Notes under the pieces: model-generated
Seen by the model: the letters and a program-made list of their open reading frames with translations, nothing else
Database searches by the model: none
Told to the model about the DNA's origin: nothing
Source: Desulfonauticus sp.
Lineage (GTDB): Bacteria; Desulfobacterota; Desulfovibrionia; Desulfovibrionales; Desulfonatronovibrionaceae
Reading direction: 5' to 3'
DNA: 50,889 nucleotides
Assembly (NCBI GenBank): GCA_030950395.1
Contig: JAUZRP010000053.1
Location: 1-50,889, forward strand
In this document: one piece after another, positions 18,866-27,897 of the stretch
How positions within the stretch are numbered: position 1 is the stretch's first letter
Layout: each line of letters starts with the position of its first letter
Position numbers and translations under genes: made by a program

Positions 18866-21469
18866 TTATGGTACTAGCTCTACTAGATAGGCTTTATTCA
18901 ATTGTAAATACTTGTTAATAACCGATTTTACTTCTTCTAAAGAAACTTTATCTACCTTTTCTACCATTTGTTCGTTAAAATCCAGGCTAAGCCCATTTAC
19001 CCAAAGATTTGCTTTTTCTCTGGCTCTACTCAATAAAGCCTGTCTGTCTCTATAATAACTCCCTTTATATACATTTTTGGCTCGCTCCAAATCAGAAGGG
19101 GAAATACCCTGAATCTGCAAATTATCTATGGTGGCATAAAAACCATCCAAAGCTTTTTTCTCCCAACCTTTATAAGTGCCAATATAAAAGGCTAAAAATC
19201 CCATCCCAGGCGTCTGCCACAAAAAAGAAGTAACACTATATCCAAGTCCCTGTTTATCCCTTAGAGTGCGAAACAAAATCCCAGACTGACCGCTCAAAGC
19301 CCTATTCAACGCAACCAAAGAGGGTGTGTCCTTACCTTTCAGTCCACAAACCGGAAAAAGTAAAAGAAGGTGGCTCTGATTCCTATCTGTCATGGACAAT
19401 TTCAACTTATGCTTATCTCCCCAACAAAAATGAGCCTTCACCTTGAGCTTAGGATGTAAAGCAGCCTTTAACCTCTGAACAAAGTTATCCAGAGCCTCTT
19501 CATCTACTTTACCGCACACAGAAATTATAAAAGGACATTGGGTTTGCTCCTGCCAAAAATCCTGTATCTCCTGAGAGGAAAAAGAACTGATCTTTTGTTC
19601 TTCCCCTAAATGGTAATAAGAGTAAGGACCATCTTTAAACAAAAAAGGAAATAGCTCTCTAAATAACAAACCTAAGGGTTCGTCTTTTCTCTCTTCTATA
19701 CTGGCCTGCTGTTCTTGAATAGCCTTTTTTACTTCTGAGGATAAAAACGTTGGTTCTAAAATAATTTGTTCCAGTAAAGAAAACATATCCTTACTATACT
19801 TCACAGGGAATTTAGCTTTAATAGAAAAAGAAACTCTACCTGCAGAGGCACTAAGTTCACTCGTCCTTTTGGCCAAAAAATCCTGAATTTGAAGATAAGA
19901 AAGCCCTTTCGTGCCTCTTAAAAGACTCTTGGCAGTAAGAGCTGCTAACCCTTGCCTATCTTTACTCAATAAAGCATCTCCACCTTGCCAGGCAATATCA
20001 ATGGCTGTATAAGGCAAAGTATTGTCATACTCCACCACCAAGGCCCGGCCATCGCCCAGATCCAGATATCTGGTGCCCGAATACTCTTGCTTTACTTGAT
20101 CTACCTGCTTGTTGCCGTGATAAACCAACAACCTGGAACGCAAATCCATCGCGCTCACGTCCACCTCTTGAGGAACCAACAACCCTGCATACAACTTTGG
20201 GATTTGAACATATTTATAAAATACATATTTCAAATCTTTTATCTGCACAGCCTTAATACCATTTATATAGCCTTGTTCAGCCAAAAAACTACCTTGAAAA
20301 AATTGGAAAAATCCCAGTTTATAGGCTATACCACTCAAAGTCTCTTTGGCCTCAAACAAATCATTTTCCATATTATCTTTTGCTTCTTTTAATTTCTGCT
20401 CAGTTACCTGCTTCCAATCAAAATTGGTAAGTTCCTGAATAAATTTTTGCCAAAACATATCCAATTTGTCAGGATCTAAAACAATACTAAAATAAAGACT
20501 GCCTACCCTGTCCATAGTAAAACTGGAGCAAGAAATATCATCCACCAGACCAAGTTCGTATTTAAATTTCCGGTAAAAAATAGAAGATTCATCTCCACCT
20601 AAAATATAAGCCAATATATCTAAAGGTATTGCATCTTTAGAATGCAAAGATGGCCCAGGAAAGGCCACATCTAAATATATCTTATTCCAGGGACCTTTAC
20701 TAATTTCTACTACAGGACCTTTTAGAGAAGGAGTAAAACTTTTTGAATAAAGTTCATAAGGATGACTATTTTTAAGATGACCAAAATACTTCTCTACCAC
20801 TGGCAATACTTCTTTTGGAGTCACTTTTCCACATACCACCAAAAGCATGTTTACGGGTTGATAATGCTGTTTAACATAATTTTTTAAATCTAGAGACGTG
20901 ATTTTTTTCACCGTGTCTTTATAACCAATAATAGGTCTGGCATAAGGTGTAGCAGCAAAAACACCTTTTTGCATCATTTTAAACAATTTTTGACCAGGAT
21001 TATCTTCTCCGCGCTCCAATTCCGCCAACACCACACTTTTCTCACTCTCTAAGGCCTTGGGATCAAATATGGAGCCAAAAATCATATCTTCCAATACATC
21101 CAGCCCTACTTTCCAATGAGCTTCTGGCAAGTCTATAACATACACAGTATAATCAAAACTTGTCGCCGCATTAAGATAGCCACCCAAACTTTCTATTGTC
21201 CTGGCAATTTCTCCTGGTCCTCTTTTTTGAGTGCCTTTAAACACCATGTGTTCCAAAAGATGGCTTATGCCAGCCTGCTTTGGATCCTCATAAACAGAAC
21301 CTGTTCGCACAAATAAACGTAACGATACTAAAGGGAAACGATCATCCTCCTGCACCAAGACCTGCATGCCATTGGGCAAGACCATTAATTGGGCAGCCTG
21401 TGCCCAACTACTACTCAAACTAACCAACATACTCATAAAAAACACCCACCATAAATATCTTTTTAACAT
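18866..21469 (-). CDS. M16 family zinc metallopeptidase, two-unit, exported
   Basis: An 867-residue pitrilysin/insulinase-family protein. A signal peptide (about 1-25, ending near AQA) directs it to the periplasm. The first unit carries the inverted zinc motif HLLEH (about 70-74) with a downstream Glu-rich helix (EKSVVLAELERGEDNPG). The second half repeats the M16 fold (from about 460) but lacks HxxEH, as is normal for the inactive partner unit of such fusions. It should degrade peptides that enter its clamshell chamber; the natural substrate is unknown. I start it at the ATG at 21469, which has GAGG nine bases upstream; a TTG three codons earlier abuts that site. It probably heads the transcript with argFGH. 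Confidence 0.92.
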   Translation of the reverse strand: MLKRYLWWVFFMSMLVSLSSSWAQAAQLMVLPNGMQVLVQEDDRFPLVSLRLFVRTGSVYEDPKQAGISHLLEHMVFKGTQKRGPGEIARTIESLGGYLNAATSFDYTVYVIDLPEAHWKVGLDVLEDMIFGSIFDPKALESEKSVVLAELERGEDNPGQKLFKMMQKGVFAATPYARPIIGYKDTVKKITSLDLKNYVKQHYQPVNMLLVVCGKVTPKEVLPVVEKYFGHLKNSHPYELYSKSFTPSLKGPVVEISKGPWNKIYLDVAFPGPSLHSKDAIPLDILAYILGGDESSIFYRKFKYELGLVDDISCSSFTMDRVGSLYFSIVLDPDKLDMFWQKFIQELTNFDWKQVTEQKLKEAKDNMENDLFEAKETLSGIAYKLGFFQFFQGSFLAEQGYINGIKAVQIKDLKYVFYKYVQIPKLYAGLLVPQEVDVSAMDLRSRLLVYHGNKQVDQVKQEYSGTRYLDLGDGRALVVEYDNTLPYTAIDIAWQGGDALLSKDRQGLAALTAKSLLRGTKGLSYLQIQDFLAKRTSELSASAGRVSFSIKAKFPVKYSKDMFSLLEQIILEPTFLSSEVKKAIQEQQASIEERKDEPLGLLFRELFPFLFKDGPYSYYHLGEEQKISSFSSQEIQDFWQEQTQCPFIISVCGKVDEEALDNFVQRLKAALHPKLKVKAHFCWGDKHKLKLSMTDRNQSHLLLLFPVCGLKGKDTPSLVALNRALSGQSGILFRTLRDKQGLGYSVTSFLWQTPGMGFLAFYIGTYKGWEKKALDGFYATIDNLQIQGISPSDLERAKNVYKGSYYRDRQALLSRAREKANLWVNGLSLDFNEQMVEKVDKVSLEEVKSVINKYLQLNKAYLVELVP

Positions 21470-21831
21470 AACCAGCAACCTCGTTGAAAACTAAAAATAG
21501 AAAGTTTAAAACCTTGTTTTTTAAAAGTCAAAAAAATTAAGAACAAAAAATTAAAATATAATGACAAAAATTCAAAATTAAAAATTCAAAATTTGTGTTT
21601 TATTTTAAAAGATATGAAAAATTTTTTTAATTAATTGTAACAACTAATTTGAATTATTTAAAACAAAACCTATGTCTAATATATCTAACTGCTTAAAATA
21701 ATTCTTAGACTTTGGATCAATAAAATAAAAAAATAGGAAAAATTTTAGTTCCAAAAACTTTTTGCACCCAATTTAATCCATCATTTAAGCAAAATCTAAA
21801 AAAATTTTAAACTATTATATCATCTATGATT
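21470..21831. other. Very AT-rich intergenic region
   Basis: About 360 bases of low-complexity A/T sequence with repeated words such as AAAATTCAAAATT around 21565-21600. No gene was seen. It separates the M16 peptidase from the PilZ gene, both on the minus strand, so the M16-arg promoter should lie in its left part. Confidence 0.4.
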
Positions 21832-22218
21832 TTATTCTTGTATTTTTTTCAATTCGTTAGGATCAAAAGCTGGTTTTATTAGTTCTTTTTCTATAATATC
21901 GGCATCAGGAGCATACAGACGAATCATGTTAAATAGATTTTTAAAAGATATTTCATCCATCTTTATAAAATCAAAAGCAGCTCCTATAGGAGTATAGCCT
22001 ACAAACTTTGCTACTACCTTCACTTCTATTCCTCCACCAGAAGATATTACTATTTTATAACATTCTCCAGGCGTTAAGGAAACTGCACTCTCTTTGAAGT
22101 CAAAAAGCACTCCCTTTAAACTTATATTGTCTGTTTGGGTAGCGATTTTTTTTCCTTCCACATAAATCCAGGCAGGTAACCTTAATGGAACCCGAGTTCT
22201 TCTTCTTTTGTCTTCCAT
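21832..22218 (-). CDS. PilZ domain protein
   Basis: A 128-residue protein made almost entirely of one PilZ domain, the small beta-barrel that senses cyclic di-GMP. The two binding motifs are visible: an RRRTR run near the N-terminus (residues 4-9, RxxxR type) and DNISLKG (about 31-37, D/NxSxxG type). With both intact, c-di-GMP binding is likely. I chose the ATG at 22218, with GAGGAG eight bases upstream, over an in-frame codon 24 bases earlier. It stands alone between AT-rich DNA and a region of hairpin repeats. Its output partner (motility, adhesion or secretion) cannot be read from here. Confidence 0.85.
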   Translation of the reverse strand: MEDKRRRTRVPLRLPAWIYVEGKKIATQTDNISLKGVLFDFKESAVSLTPGECYKIVISSGGGIEVKVVAKFVGYTPIGAAFDFIKMDEISFKNLFNMIRLYAPDADIIEKELIKPAFDPNELKKIQE

Positions 22219-22479
22219 AATGAGCTCTCCTCTTTTGGCCAAAACTAAAAAATTTTGTTTTTACAACCCACTTAATTTCTGAAAACCTAACACTGCTATT
22301 GGCTAGAAATAAGATATTAGTCAATTTAAGTCAAATAAATGCCGCCCTAATACATCAAAATTTGTAATTAGTAATTGATGATTCATGATTGGACCATAGG
22401 CCAAAGGCTATGGGAGGTTATAGATGAGGTAGAGGTTGTAAAGGCTGTAGATCTTGGAGTACGCGATAAATGAATTTGT

Positions 22480-22505
22480 AGGGGCAGAGCTAAGTATTTG
22501 CCCCT
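22480..22505. repeat. REP-like inverted repeat
   Basis: Arms AGGGGCA and TGCCCCT form a 7-bp stem around a 12-base loop, preceded by TTTGT. It has the look of short interspersed palindromes found in intergenic DNA of many genomes. No T run follows on either strand. Confidence 0.5.
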
Positions 22506-22527
22506 GATGGTTTTGTGTTTGGTGATT

Positions 22528-22557
22528 GTAGGTGCAAAAGAAAGGTTTTGCACCTAC
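22528..22557. repeat. REP-like perfect inverted repeat downstream of the TRAP operon
   Basis: Arms GTAGGTGCAAAA and TTTTGCACCTAC form a perfect 12-bp stem around a 6-base loop. It lies 30 bases past the stop of the TRAP large permease gene on the minus strand. It is not followed by a T run, so it looks more like a repetitive palindrome or 3'-end stabiliser than a standard terminator. Confidence 0.65.
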
Positions 22558-22586
22558 GTTATAATTCTGGGAACACACTGTATTTT

Positions 22587-23915
22587 TTAATGAAAAACAA
22601 CTTTAGGAAGCCAGGTAATTATCTGAGGGAAAATAAAGCAAAGTATTAATCCCACAATCTGAAGCAAGACAAAGGGTATTATACCTTTATAAATATGTCC
22701 CATGGTCATCCCTTCTGGAGCAACTCCTTTTAGGTAAAAAAGCGCATAACCAAAAGGTGGGGTCAAAAAGGACATTTGCAAATTTACACAAACTATCATG
22801 GCAAACCAAAGGGGATCAAAGTGTAATTGATTTACGGCGATAGGAGTAAAAATAGGCACGCACAAAAGAAGTATCCCCAGCCAATCCACAAACATACCCA
22901 AAAGGAAAATAATGAGCATCATTATCCCCAAAATTACCCATTTGTTGGAACTTATTTTAAATAGAAGTTCTGTAAAAACATCACCCCCACCAAGTCCCAT
23001 AAACACAGAAGTATAAAAATTAGCTCCTACAAAAATCAACATCACCATACAGGTTATTTTTAAGGTGGCATAGCCTGCCTCTTTGAGCATGCTCAAATTT
23101 AAGCGTTTGTTAAATAGAGCTAAAATCAAAGCACCAACACAGCCCAAACCAGCGGCCTCAGTAGGAGTGGCGACACCAGCAGCTATGCTCCCTAACACGG
23201 CTAAAATAAGAAACAATGGCGGGAACATGGATTTTAGGACCATTAATAATTTTTGATTGAGAGAATATTTTTTAGCTTCTTCTTTGGGAATAGGAGGACC
23301 TGCCTCTGGATTGATAAAGGTGCAATAAATCCACGTATAGATGAGATATAAAACAGATAAAATCAAACCGGGTATTATGGCCGCCAAAAACAATTTTCCA
23401 ACAGACATTCCAATTAAACCACCATATACCACGAGCATTATAGAAGGAGGTATAAGGATACCCAAAGTACCTCCTGCAGTAATTACCCCTGCTGTGAGTT
23501 CTTTTTGATAACCTTTTTTTAGCATAGACGGAGCAGCCAAAAGACCCATTGCCACTACAGAGGCACCAATAATTCCTGTGGTAGCTGCAAACACAGTACA
23601 CACTACTATTGTTGCCAAAGCCAATCCCCCTCTAATAGGTCCCAAAACAATGTACATACTCTCATAAAGTTCTTCGGCAATGCCTGATTTGTCCAAAAAT
23701 TGAGCCATAAGAATAAATAAAGGTATGGCCACCAACACATAATTAGTCATCAGACCATAGGTTTTATTAGCCAAAATAAAAAGAGCACCAGGACCATATC
23801 CCAATATTCCAAATATAACGCCCAATCCACCTAAAGTTATGCCAAGAGGATGGCCTAAAAACACAGCCAAAAGCAAAACTACAAACATGGCTATAGAAAG
23901 AAATTCAGGGCTCAT
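22587..23915 (-). CDS. dctM: TRAP transporter large permease (DctM)
   Basis: A 442-residue inner-membrane protein of the DctM family with about 11-12 hydrophobic segments. Typical landmarks are VAIPLFILMAQFLDKSGIAEELY near 60-82 (key part PLFILMAQ), GGTLGILIPPSIMLVVYG, and GVATPTEAAGLG. It forms the ion-coupled permease of a tripartite ATP-independent periplasmic transporter, with the small subunit encoded just upstream (ATGA overlap). The position downstream of a lactate oxidation operon suggests a 2-hydroxyacid or 2-oxoacid substrate; this is an inference. Confidence 0.95.
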   Translation of the reverse strand: MSPEFLSIAMFVVLLLAVFLGHPLGITLGGLGVIFGILGYGPGALFILANKTYGLMTNYVLVAIPLFILMAQFLDKSGIAEELYESMYIVLGPIRGGLALATIVVCTVFAATTGIIGASVVAMGLLAAPSMLKKGYQKELTAGVITAGGTLGILIPPSIMLVVYGGLIGMSVGKLFLAAIIPGLILSVLYLIYTWIYCTFINPEAGPPIPKEEAKKYSLNQKLLMVLKSMFPPLFLILAVLGSIAAGVATPTEAAGLGCVGALILALFNKRLNLSMLKEAGYATLKITCMVMLIFVGANFYTSVFMGLGGGDVFTELLFKISSNKWVILGIMMLIIFLLGMFVDWLGILLLCVPIFTPIAVNQLHFDPLWFAMIVCVNLQMSFLTPPFGYALFYLKGVAPEGMTMGHIYKGIIPFVLLQIVGLILCFIFPQIITWLPKVVFH

Positions 23916-24418
23916 TCTATCTCCCTTCCTTTTATTTTTTGATAATAAGATTTTATTAATTCAGAAATACCTTGCAAAAACAACAAAACAAAGGCAATTG
24001 GCATAAAAGCTTTAAAAGGATAAATAGGTGGTCCCCAGGGGGATTGACTATGCTCAAGTCCCTGCCAAGATTGAAGGGCAAAAATAAAACTAGACTTTAT
24101 AGCCACAAGAGTAAAAGGAAGAAAAAAAACTATAAAGGTAATAATATCCAATATCCCCTGGGTTTTGGGACTAAGGTTAGAATACAGCACGTCTATACCA
24201 ATATGCATTTTATGTTTTAACGTGTAACCAAATCCCAACAAAAACATCACCGCATAAACCATATAACTAAATTCAAATCCCCACATGGTAGGACTATCAA
24301 ACACTTTTCTCATTATGACTTCAAATACTACCACAAATAACAGCACAAACGCGAGAATACTGGTTATCCTACCCACTATTTCATTTAATCTGTCTATAAA
24401 TTTGACTATTTTTAGCAT
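23912..24418 (-). CDS. dctQ: TRAP transporter small permease (DctQ)
   Basis: A 168-residue membrane protein with four transmembrane helices (about 17-37, 52-70, 88-110 and 130-150), the DctQ pattern. The segment RKVFDSPTMWGFEFSYMVY and the HIGIDVLYSNLSPK block are typical. AGGAG lies upstream of the ATG. The stop overlaps the dctM start. A hairpin lies in the 152-base gap between it and the binding-protein gene, possibly lowering expression of both permease subunits relative to the binding protein. Confidence 0.93.
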   Translation of the reverse strand: MLKIVKFIDRLNEIVGRITSILAFVLLFVVVFEVIMRKVFDSPTMWGFEFSYMVYAVMFLLGFGYTLKHKMHIGIDVLYSNLSPKTQGILDIITFIVFFLPFTLVAIKSSFIFALQSWQGLEHSQSPWGPPIYPFKAFMPIAFVLLFLQGISELIKSYYQKIKGREIE

Positions 24419-24524
24419 TGCTTTCTCCTAAAAAATTACCTCCAAAAAATTTTGGAAGATAACAAAAATTATCCCCACCCCACACTATGTTGTAAAATTA
24501 AACAATATTTCAATTTACTAAAAA

Positions 24525-24558
24525 ATTATGCAGCCAGGTGATAACCTGACTGCATAAT
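24525..24558 (-). terminator. Hairpin between dctP and dctQM, partial terminator
   Basis: Arms ATTATGCAG and CTGCATAAT, then after one mismatch CAGGT and ACCTG, form a stem of about 15 pairs with a GATA loop, 12 bases past the dctP stop. On the minus strand it is followed by a T-rich run (TTTTTAG). It could be a leaky terminator or a processing site that keeps the binding protein more abundant than the permease. Confidence 0.6.
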
Positions 24559-24570
24559 GTAATTTTGATC

Positions 24571-25653
24571 TTACTCGTAATGTTTCCCTTTGATATATTC
24601 TTCATAAGGATAAGCAGAAACTCCACTTCTTAAATCTTTCCACTGAGCATATTCTTTAATAAATTGCTCTTGCGAAGCTAAGACTTTATCCAAAAAGGGA
24701 TTTTCTTTTCTTAACTTATCCAAATATTTTTTGGTAACTTTTCTAAGCTCATTCAAAGACTTATCTGAAAGTTTATTAAATTTTACCCCATCTTTTTTAT
24801 ATTTTTCTATGGCCTTGGCATTATTAAACTCACTTCTGGCAATATCCCACAACTGGGTTTCTCTAGAGGCAATTTCAAGCACTTTTTTCAAATGATCAGG
24901 TAACTCATCATAGGCTTTTTTATTGACCTCAAACATCAATTGAACTGCTGTCTGATGCCAACCTGGCACCATAACGTTTTTGGCAATATCCTGAAATCCC
25001 ATAGGATAAGTAATAAAAGGTGTGGAAAACTCAGCAGAATCAAGTACTCCTCTCTCAAAAGCAAGATATATTTCTCCACCAGGCAAAGGAGTCACAGATA
25101 CCCCCATATCTTTTAAGATGTCAGCAGCCCAACCCACTGTCCTAACTTTCATACCTTTTAACTGGGAGACCTCAGTAATAGGTTTTTTGGTAAAAAAACC
25201 CATTTCCTGACCTGAATTCCCACCCATCAAAGGCACTAAACCATATTTACCGTAAAGTTCTCTAGCCAACTTCATTCCGCCACCATCCATAAGCCAAATA
25301 GTATATTCCACATTGTTCAAGCCAAAAGGAACAGAACCAAACGCAACAAAAGCCTGATTTTTACCTTTCCAATACCCTGGCCAATCGTGTCCCATTTCCA
25401 CTACGCCGTTTCTCACTGCATCAAAAACCTGAAAGGCTGGAACAATAGCTCCTGCAGGATAAACCTTAATCTTTAACTGACCTTGAGAGAGCTCATCCAC
25501 TACCTTGACAAAATGTAAAACAGTCTCGTGCCAAGGTATCCCTGTGGGCCAAGTAGTTACCAGTTTCCAATAATACGTCTTGGCCTGAGCCTGAATGTTG
25601 AGACATAAACACAACAACACCACACTAACCAAAGAAACCAATTTTTTAAACAT
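24571..25653 (-). CDS. dctP: TRAP transporter substrate-binding protein (DctP family)
   Basis: A 360-residue periplasmic binding protein. Residues 1-24 are a signal peptide ending at AQAK. The mature part has the DctP fold, with KVRTVGWAADIL-type KMRTVG (KGMKVRTVGW) near 165-175, holding the arginine that binds the substrate carboxylate, and GGEIYLAFERGVLDSAEF, the conserved dimer/ligand region. The stretch VPFGLNNVEYTIWLMDGGG resembles the TakP-like group that binds 2-oxoacids or lactate. With the neighbouring lactate oxidation genes, lactate or a similar 2-hydroxyacid is a reasonable guess. An AGGAGG ribosome binding site precedes the ATG. Confidence 0.93.
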   Translation of the reverse strand: MFKKLVSLVSVVLLCLCLNIQAQAKTYYWKLVTTWPTGIPWHETVLHFVKVVDELSQGQLKIKVYPAGAIVPAFQVFDAVRNGVVEMGHDWPGYWKGKNQAFVAFGSVPFGLNNVEYTIWLMDGGGMKLARELYGKYGLVPLMGGNSGQEMGFFTKKPITEVSQLKGMKVRTVGWAADILKDMGVSVTPLPGGEIYLAFERGVLDSAEFSTPFITYPMGFQDIAKNVMVPGWHQTAVQLMFEVNKKAYDELPDHLKKVLEIASRETQLWDIARSEFNNAKAIEKYKKDGVKFNKLSDKSLNELRKVTKKYLDKLRKENPFLDKVLASQEQFIKEYAQWKDLRSGVSAYPYEEYIKGKHYE

Positions 25654-25809
25654 AATCTACCTCCTATATTTGATTTTTATTTCTTTTTTTACAAACCACT
25701 CTAAAACATCCTGGCATTTTTTAGACAAAAACATTTTTACAATATTTTCAAATAATTAACTAATTACAATCTGACAAACTAATTTCAATTTTTGCAATTA
25801 CATCTTTTA

Positions 25810-27897
25810 TCAACCCTCTAACATCTCTACCACGTGCTTTACCTCAAGAGTAAGGCCTTTTTTCTCAGCAAATCCTTTTAATTGTAAGATACATCCAGGA
25901 CAATCCGTAACAATCAATTTCTGTTTTTTAGCTAATATTTTATCGATCTTATCAGATACTATTTCTTTAGATATTTCTGGGAATTTAAAAGAATAACTTC
26001 CCCCAAAACCACAACAAACCTCTTCTGCGCCATAATTTACAATTTTGGCACCTTTTTTTTCTAATACTGCTAAAGCATCTAAATGACCCTTATCTAGTCC
26101 TCTACACAAATGACAGGGTGCATGGTAAGCTAAACTCTGGCTGTGTTCAGATGCTGACAATAATATATGGGCATGAATAAAAGTAGAAAAATAGATAAGT
26201 TTTTGGCAAAAATTTAGTTTTTTATTATTTAACAACAAAGGATAGTTATTTTTCATATGCGAAGCACAAGAGGCACATAGGGTAATAATATAGTCATATT
26301 TATTCCAATCAAAGGCATTGATATTGTGGACAGCCACCTCTCTGGCCACGTCTTCTTCTCCCATAATATAGGCAGGCAGACCACAACATCCTTGCTCAAG
26401 TGGAAAATCAACTTCAATATCATGTCTAGACAAAAAATCTACTGCATTTTGAAGATGTTTTGGATAAACAAAATCCTGAAGACAACCAGCAAACAAAGCA
26501 ATTTTTAATTTTGGAGATTTTACTCGTCTTTTTATAAACACATCTCTAAAAGGTTTCTCTGCCAAAGCTGGAATTTTTCTAAATTCATTTGGATTTATTA
26601 AAGCTAAAGGAAGATGTCTGATATAATCAGAATCTTCTTTTACAGGCTTTTGCAAATATATCGCTGTTTTTAACAAAAAATGAAACAACTTTCTATTTTT
26701 TAAAATATTAACAAATTTACTGGTTATATTTTTATTCTCTTTTTTAGAACGCAATTTTAAAATTAACTTGGGAAGATCAATGTTGGCTATGCAGATATCC
26801 TTACAAGCATAACAATTTAGACAATTTTGAATCAAATCTTTCAGATACGGAACCTCATGATAAAAATATGTAAGAATAAGCCCAATAGCTCCTATATAAA
26901 CATGTCCATAAGCATGTCCGCCTATGGTTTTGTAAATAGGACAGACATTGGCACAACCACCGCACCGCACACATCTTAATACCTCTTTAAATATGGAATC
27001 TTTAGATAGATTTAATCTGCCGTTATCTAAAAAAATTATGTGAAGCTGTTTTTGTTTGTTTGCTGCGGATAAACACTCCACAGAGCCACTAATCCAAGAA
27101 ACATAAGAAGAAATAACTTGGGCTGTGGCATTTTTGGTCAGACCTTTTAAAATAGTCAAAGCATCTTCCAAAGAAAAGAGCAATTTATCTAACCCCACCA
27201 AAACCACGTGTATAGGGGGCAAGGTAGTCACTGCTCTAGCATTACCTTCATTTTCTATGATACCAATACTTCCAGTTTCTGCCAAAGCAAAGTTTGCTCC
27301 AGTTATGCCCATCTGAGCAGTTATAAGTTTTTGCCGTAATTTTACCCTGGCCAATTTGACCATTTCATCAATAGAATCAGGTTTTATTGGCACGTTAAAT
27401 TCTTTTGAAAAAAGGTCAGCCACTTGAGCTCGCGACAAATGAATAGCAGGCATGACCATATGAGAAGGCCCTTCTTGTCTCAACTGAATAATCCACTCTC
27501 CAAGATCTGTTTCCACTACATCAAAACCATAAGACCCTAAAAAATGATTCAAATCTATTTCTTCAGAGGTCATGGACTTAGATTTAACTATAAGTTTAAC
27601 TTTATTTTCTTTAGCGATATTCAAAATAATATTCTGTGCATCTTGGGCATCTTTAGCGAAATAAACTTTAGCACCTTTTTGCTCTGCACTTTTCTTAAAT
27701 TCAGCAAAAAGAGACTCTAAATTTTCTATGGCCAAGTCTTTTATCGCTGCAATCTGTTGTCTTAGCTCTGCCAAATTTATATCCTGAAAGGCTTTGTCTC
27801 TGGCTGGTTTGTATGAACTAACAAATTTATCCAGGACCTGTCTTTGAAAATTATTTTGCAGGCCTTTTTGAATTTTTGACTTGTAAATTTTATTCAC
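25810..27897 (-). CDS. LutB-LutA fusion: lactate oxidation iron-sulfur protein
   Basis: A 695-residue fusion. The N-terminal part (to about 300) is the LUD domain of LutB/LldF. Two [4Fe-4S] sites follow, CVRCGGCANVCP and CLNCYACKDIC. The C-terminal third is a LutA/GlcF-like cysteine-rich region with two CCG motifs (QGCCGLPA and EEVCCGFGG) and CASC/CPGC partners, binding a further unusual cluster. It should pass electrons from lactate oxidation. Sulfate reducers of the Desulfovibrio group carry the same fused form. I start it at the GTG at 27897, which overlaps the lutC stop by one base and has GGAG eight bases upstream; a longer frame runs 42 bases into lutC without support. It is the last gene of the operon. 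Confidence 0.92.
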   Translation of the reverse strand: MNKIYKSKIQKGLQNNFQRQVLDKFVSSYKPARDKAFQDINLAELRQQIAAIKDLAIENLESLFAEFKKSAEQKGAKVYFAKDAQDAQNIILNIAKENKVKLIVKSKSMTSEEIDLNHFLGSYGFDVVETDLGEWIIQLRQEGPSHMVMPAIHLSRAQVADLFSKEFNVPIKPDSIDEMVKLARVKLRQKLITAQMGITGANFALAETGSIGIIENEGNARAVTTLPPIHVVLVGLDKLLFSLEDALTILKGLTKNATAQVISSYVSWISGSVECLSAANKQKQLHIIFLDNGRLNLSKDSIFKEVLRCVRCGGCANVCPIYKTIGGHAYGHVYIGAIGLILTYFYHEVPYLKDLIQNCLNCYACKDICIANIDLPKLILKLRSKKENKNITSKFVNILKNRKLFHFLLKTAIYLQKPVKEDSDYIRHLPLALINPNEFRKIPALAEKPFRDVFIKRRVKSPKLKIALFAGCLQDFVYPKHLQNAVDFLSRHDIEVDFPLEQGCCGLPAYIMGEEDVAREVAVHNINAFDWNKYDYIITLCASCASHMKNNYPLLLNNKKLNFCQKLIYFSTFIHAHILLSASEHSQSLAYHAPCHLCRGLDKGHLDALAVLEKKGAKIVNYGAEEVCCGFGGSYSFKFPEISKEIVSDKIDKILAKKQKLIVTDCPGCILQLKGFAEKKGLTLEVKHVVEMLEG

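Larger units (their letters stand above)
22219..22586. other. Intergenic region with hairpins and degenerate repeats
   Basis: About 370 bases without a gene between the PilZ gene and the TRAP permease gene. It contains the second copy of the GTAATTAGTAATTG-type repeat (22364-22401), a CCATAG/CTATGG hairpin near 22394-22413 and two strong inverted repeats listed separately. Confidence 0.6.

Noticed and set aside
19985-20392. A 135-codon open frame on the plus strand opposite the M16 peptidase gene
   Set aside because: It lies wholly inside a well-supported conserved gene on the other strand and its translation has no domain features.
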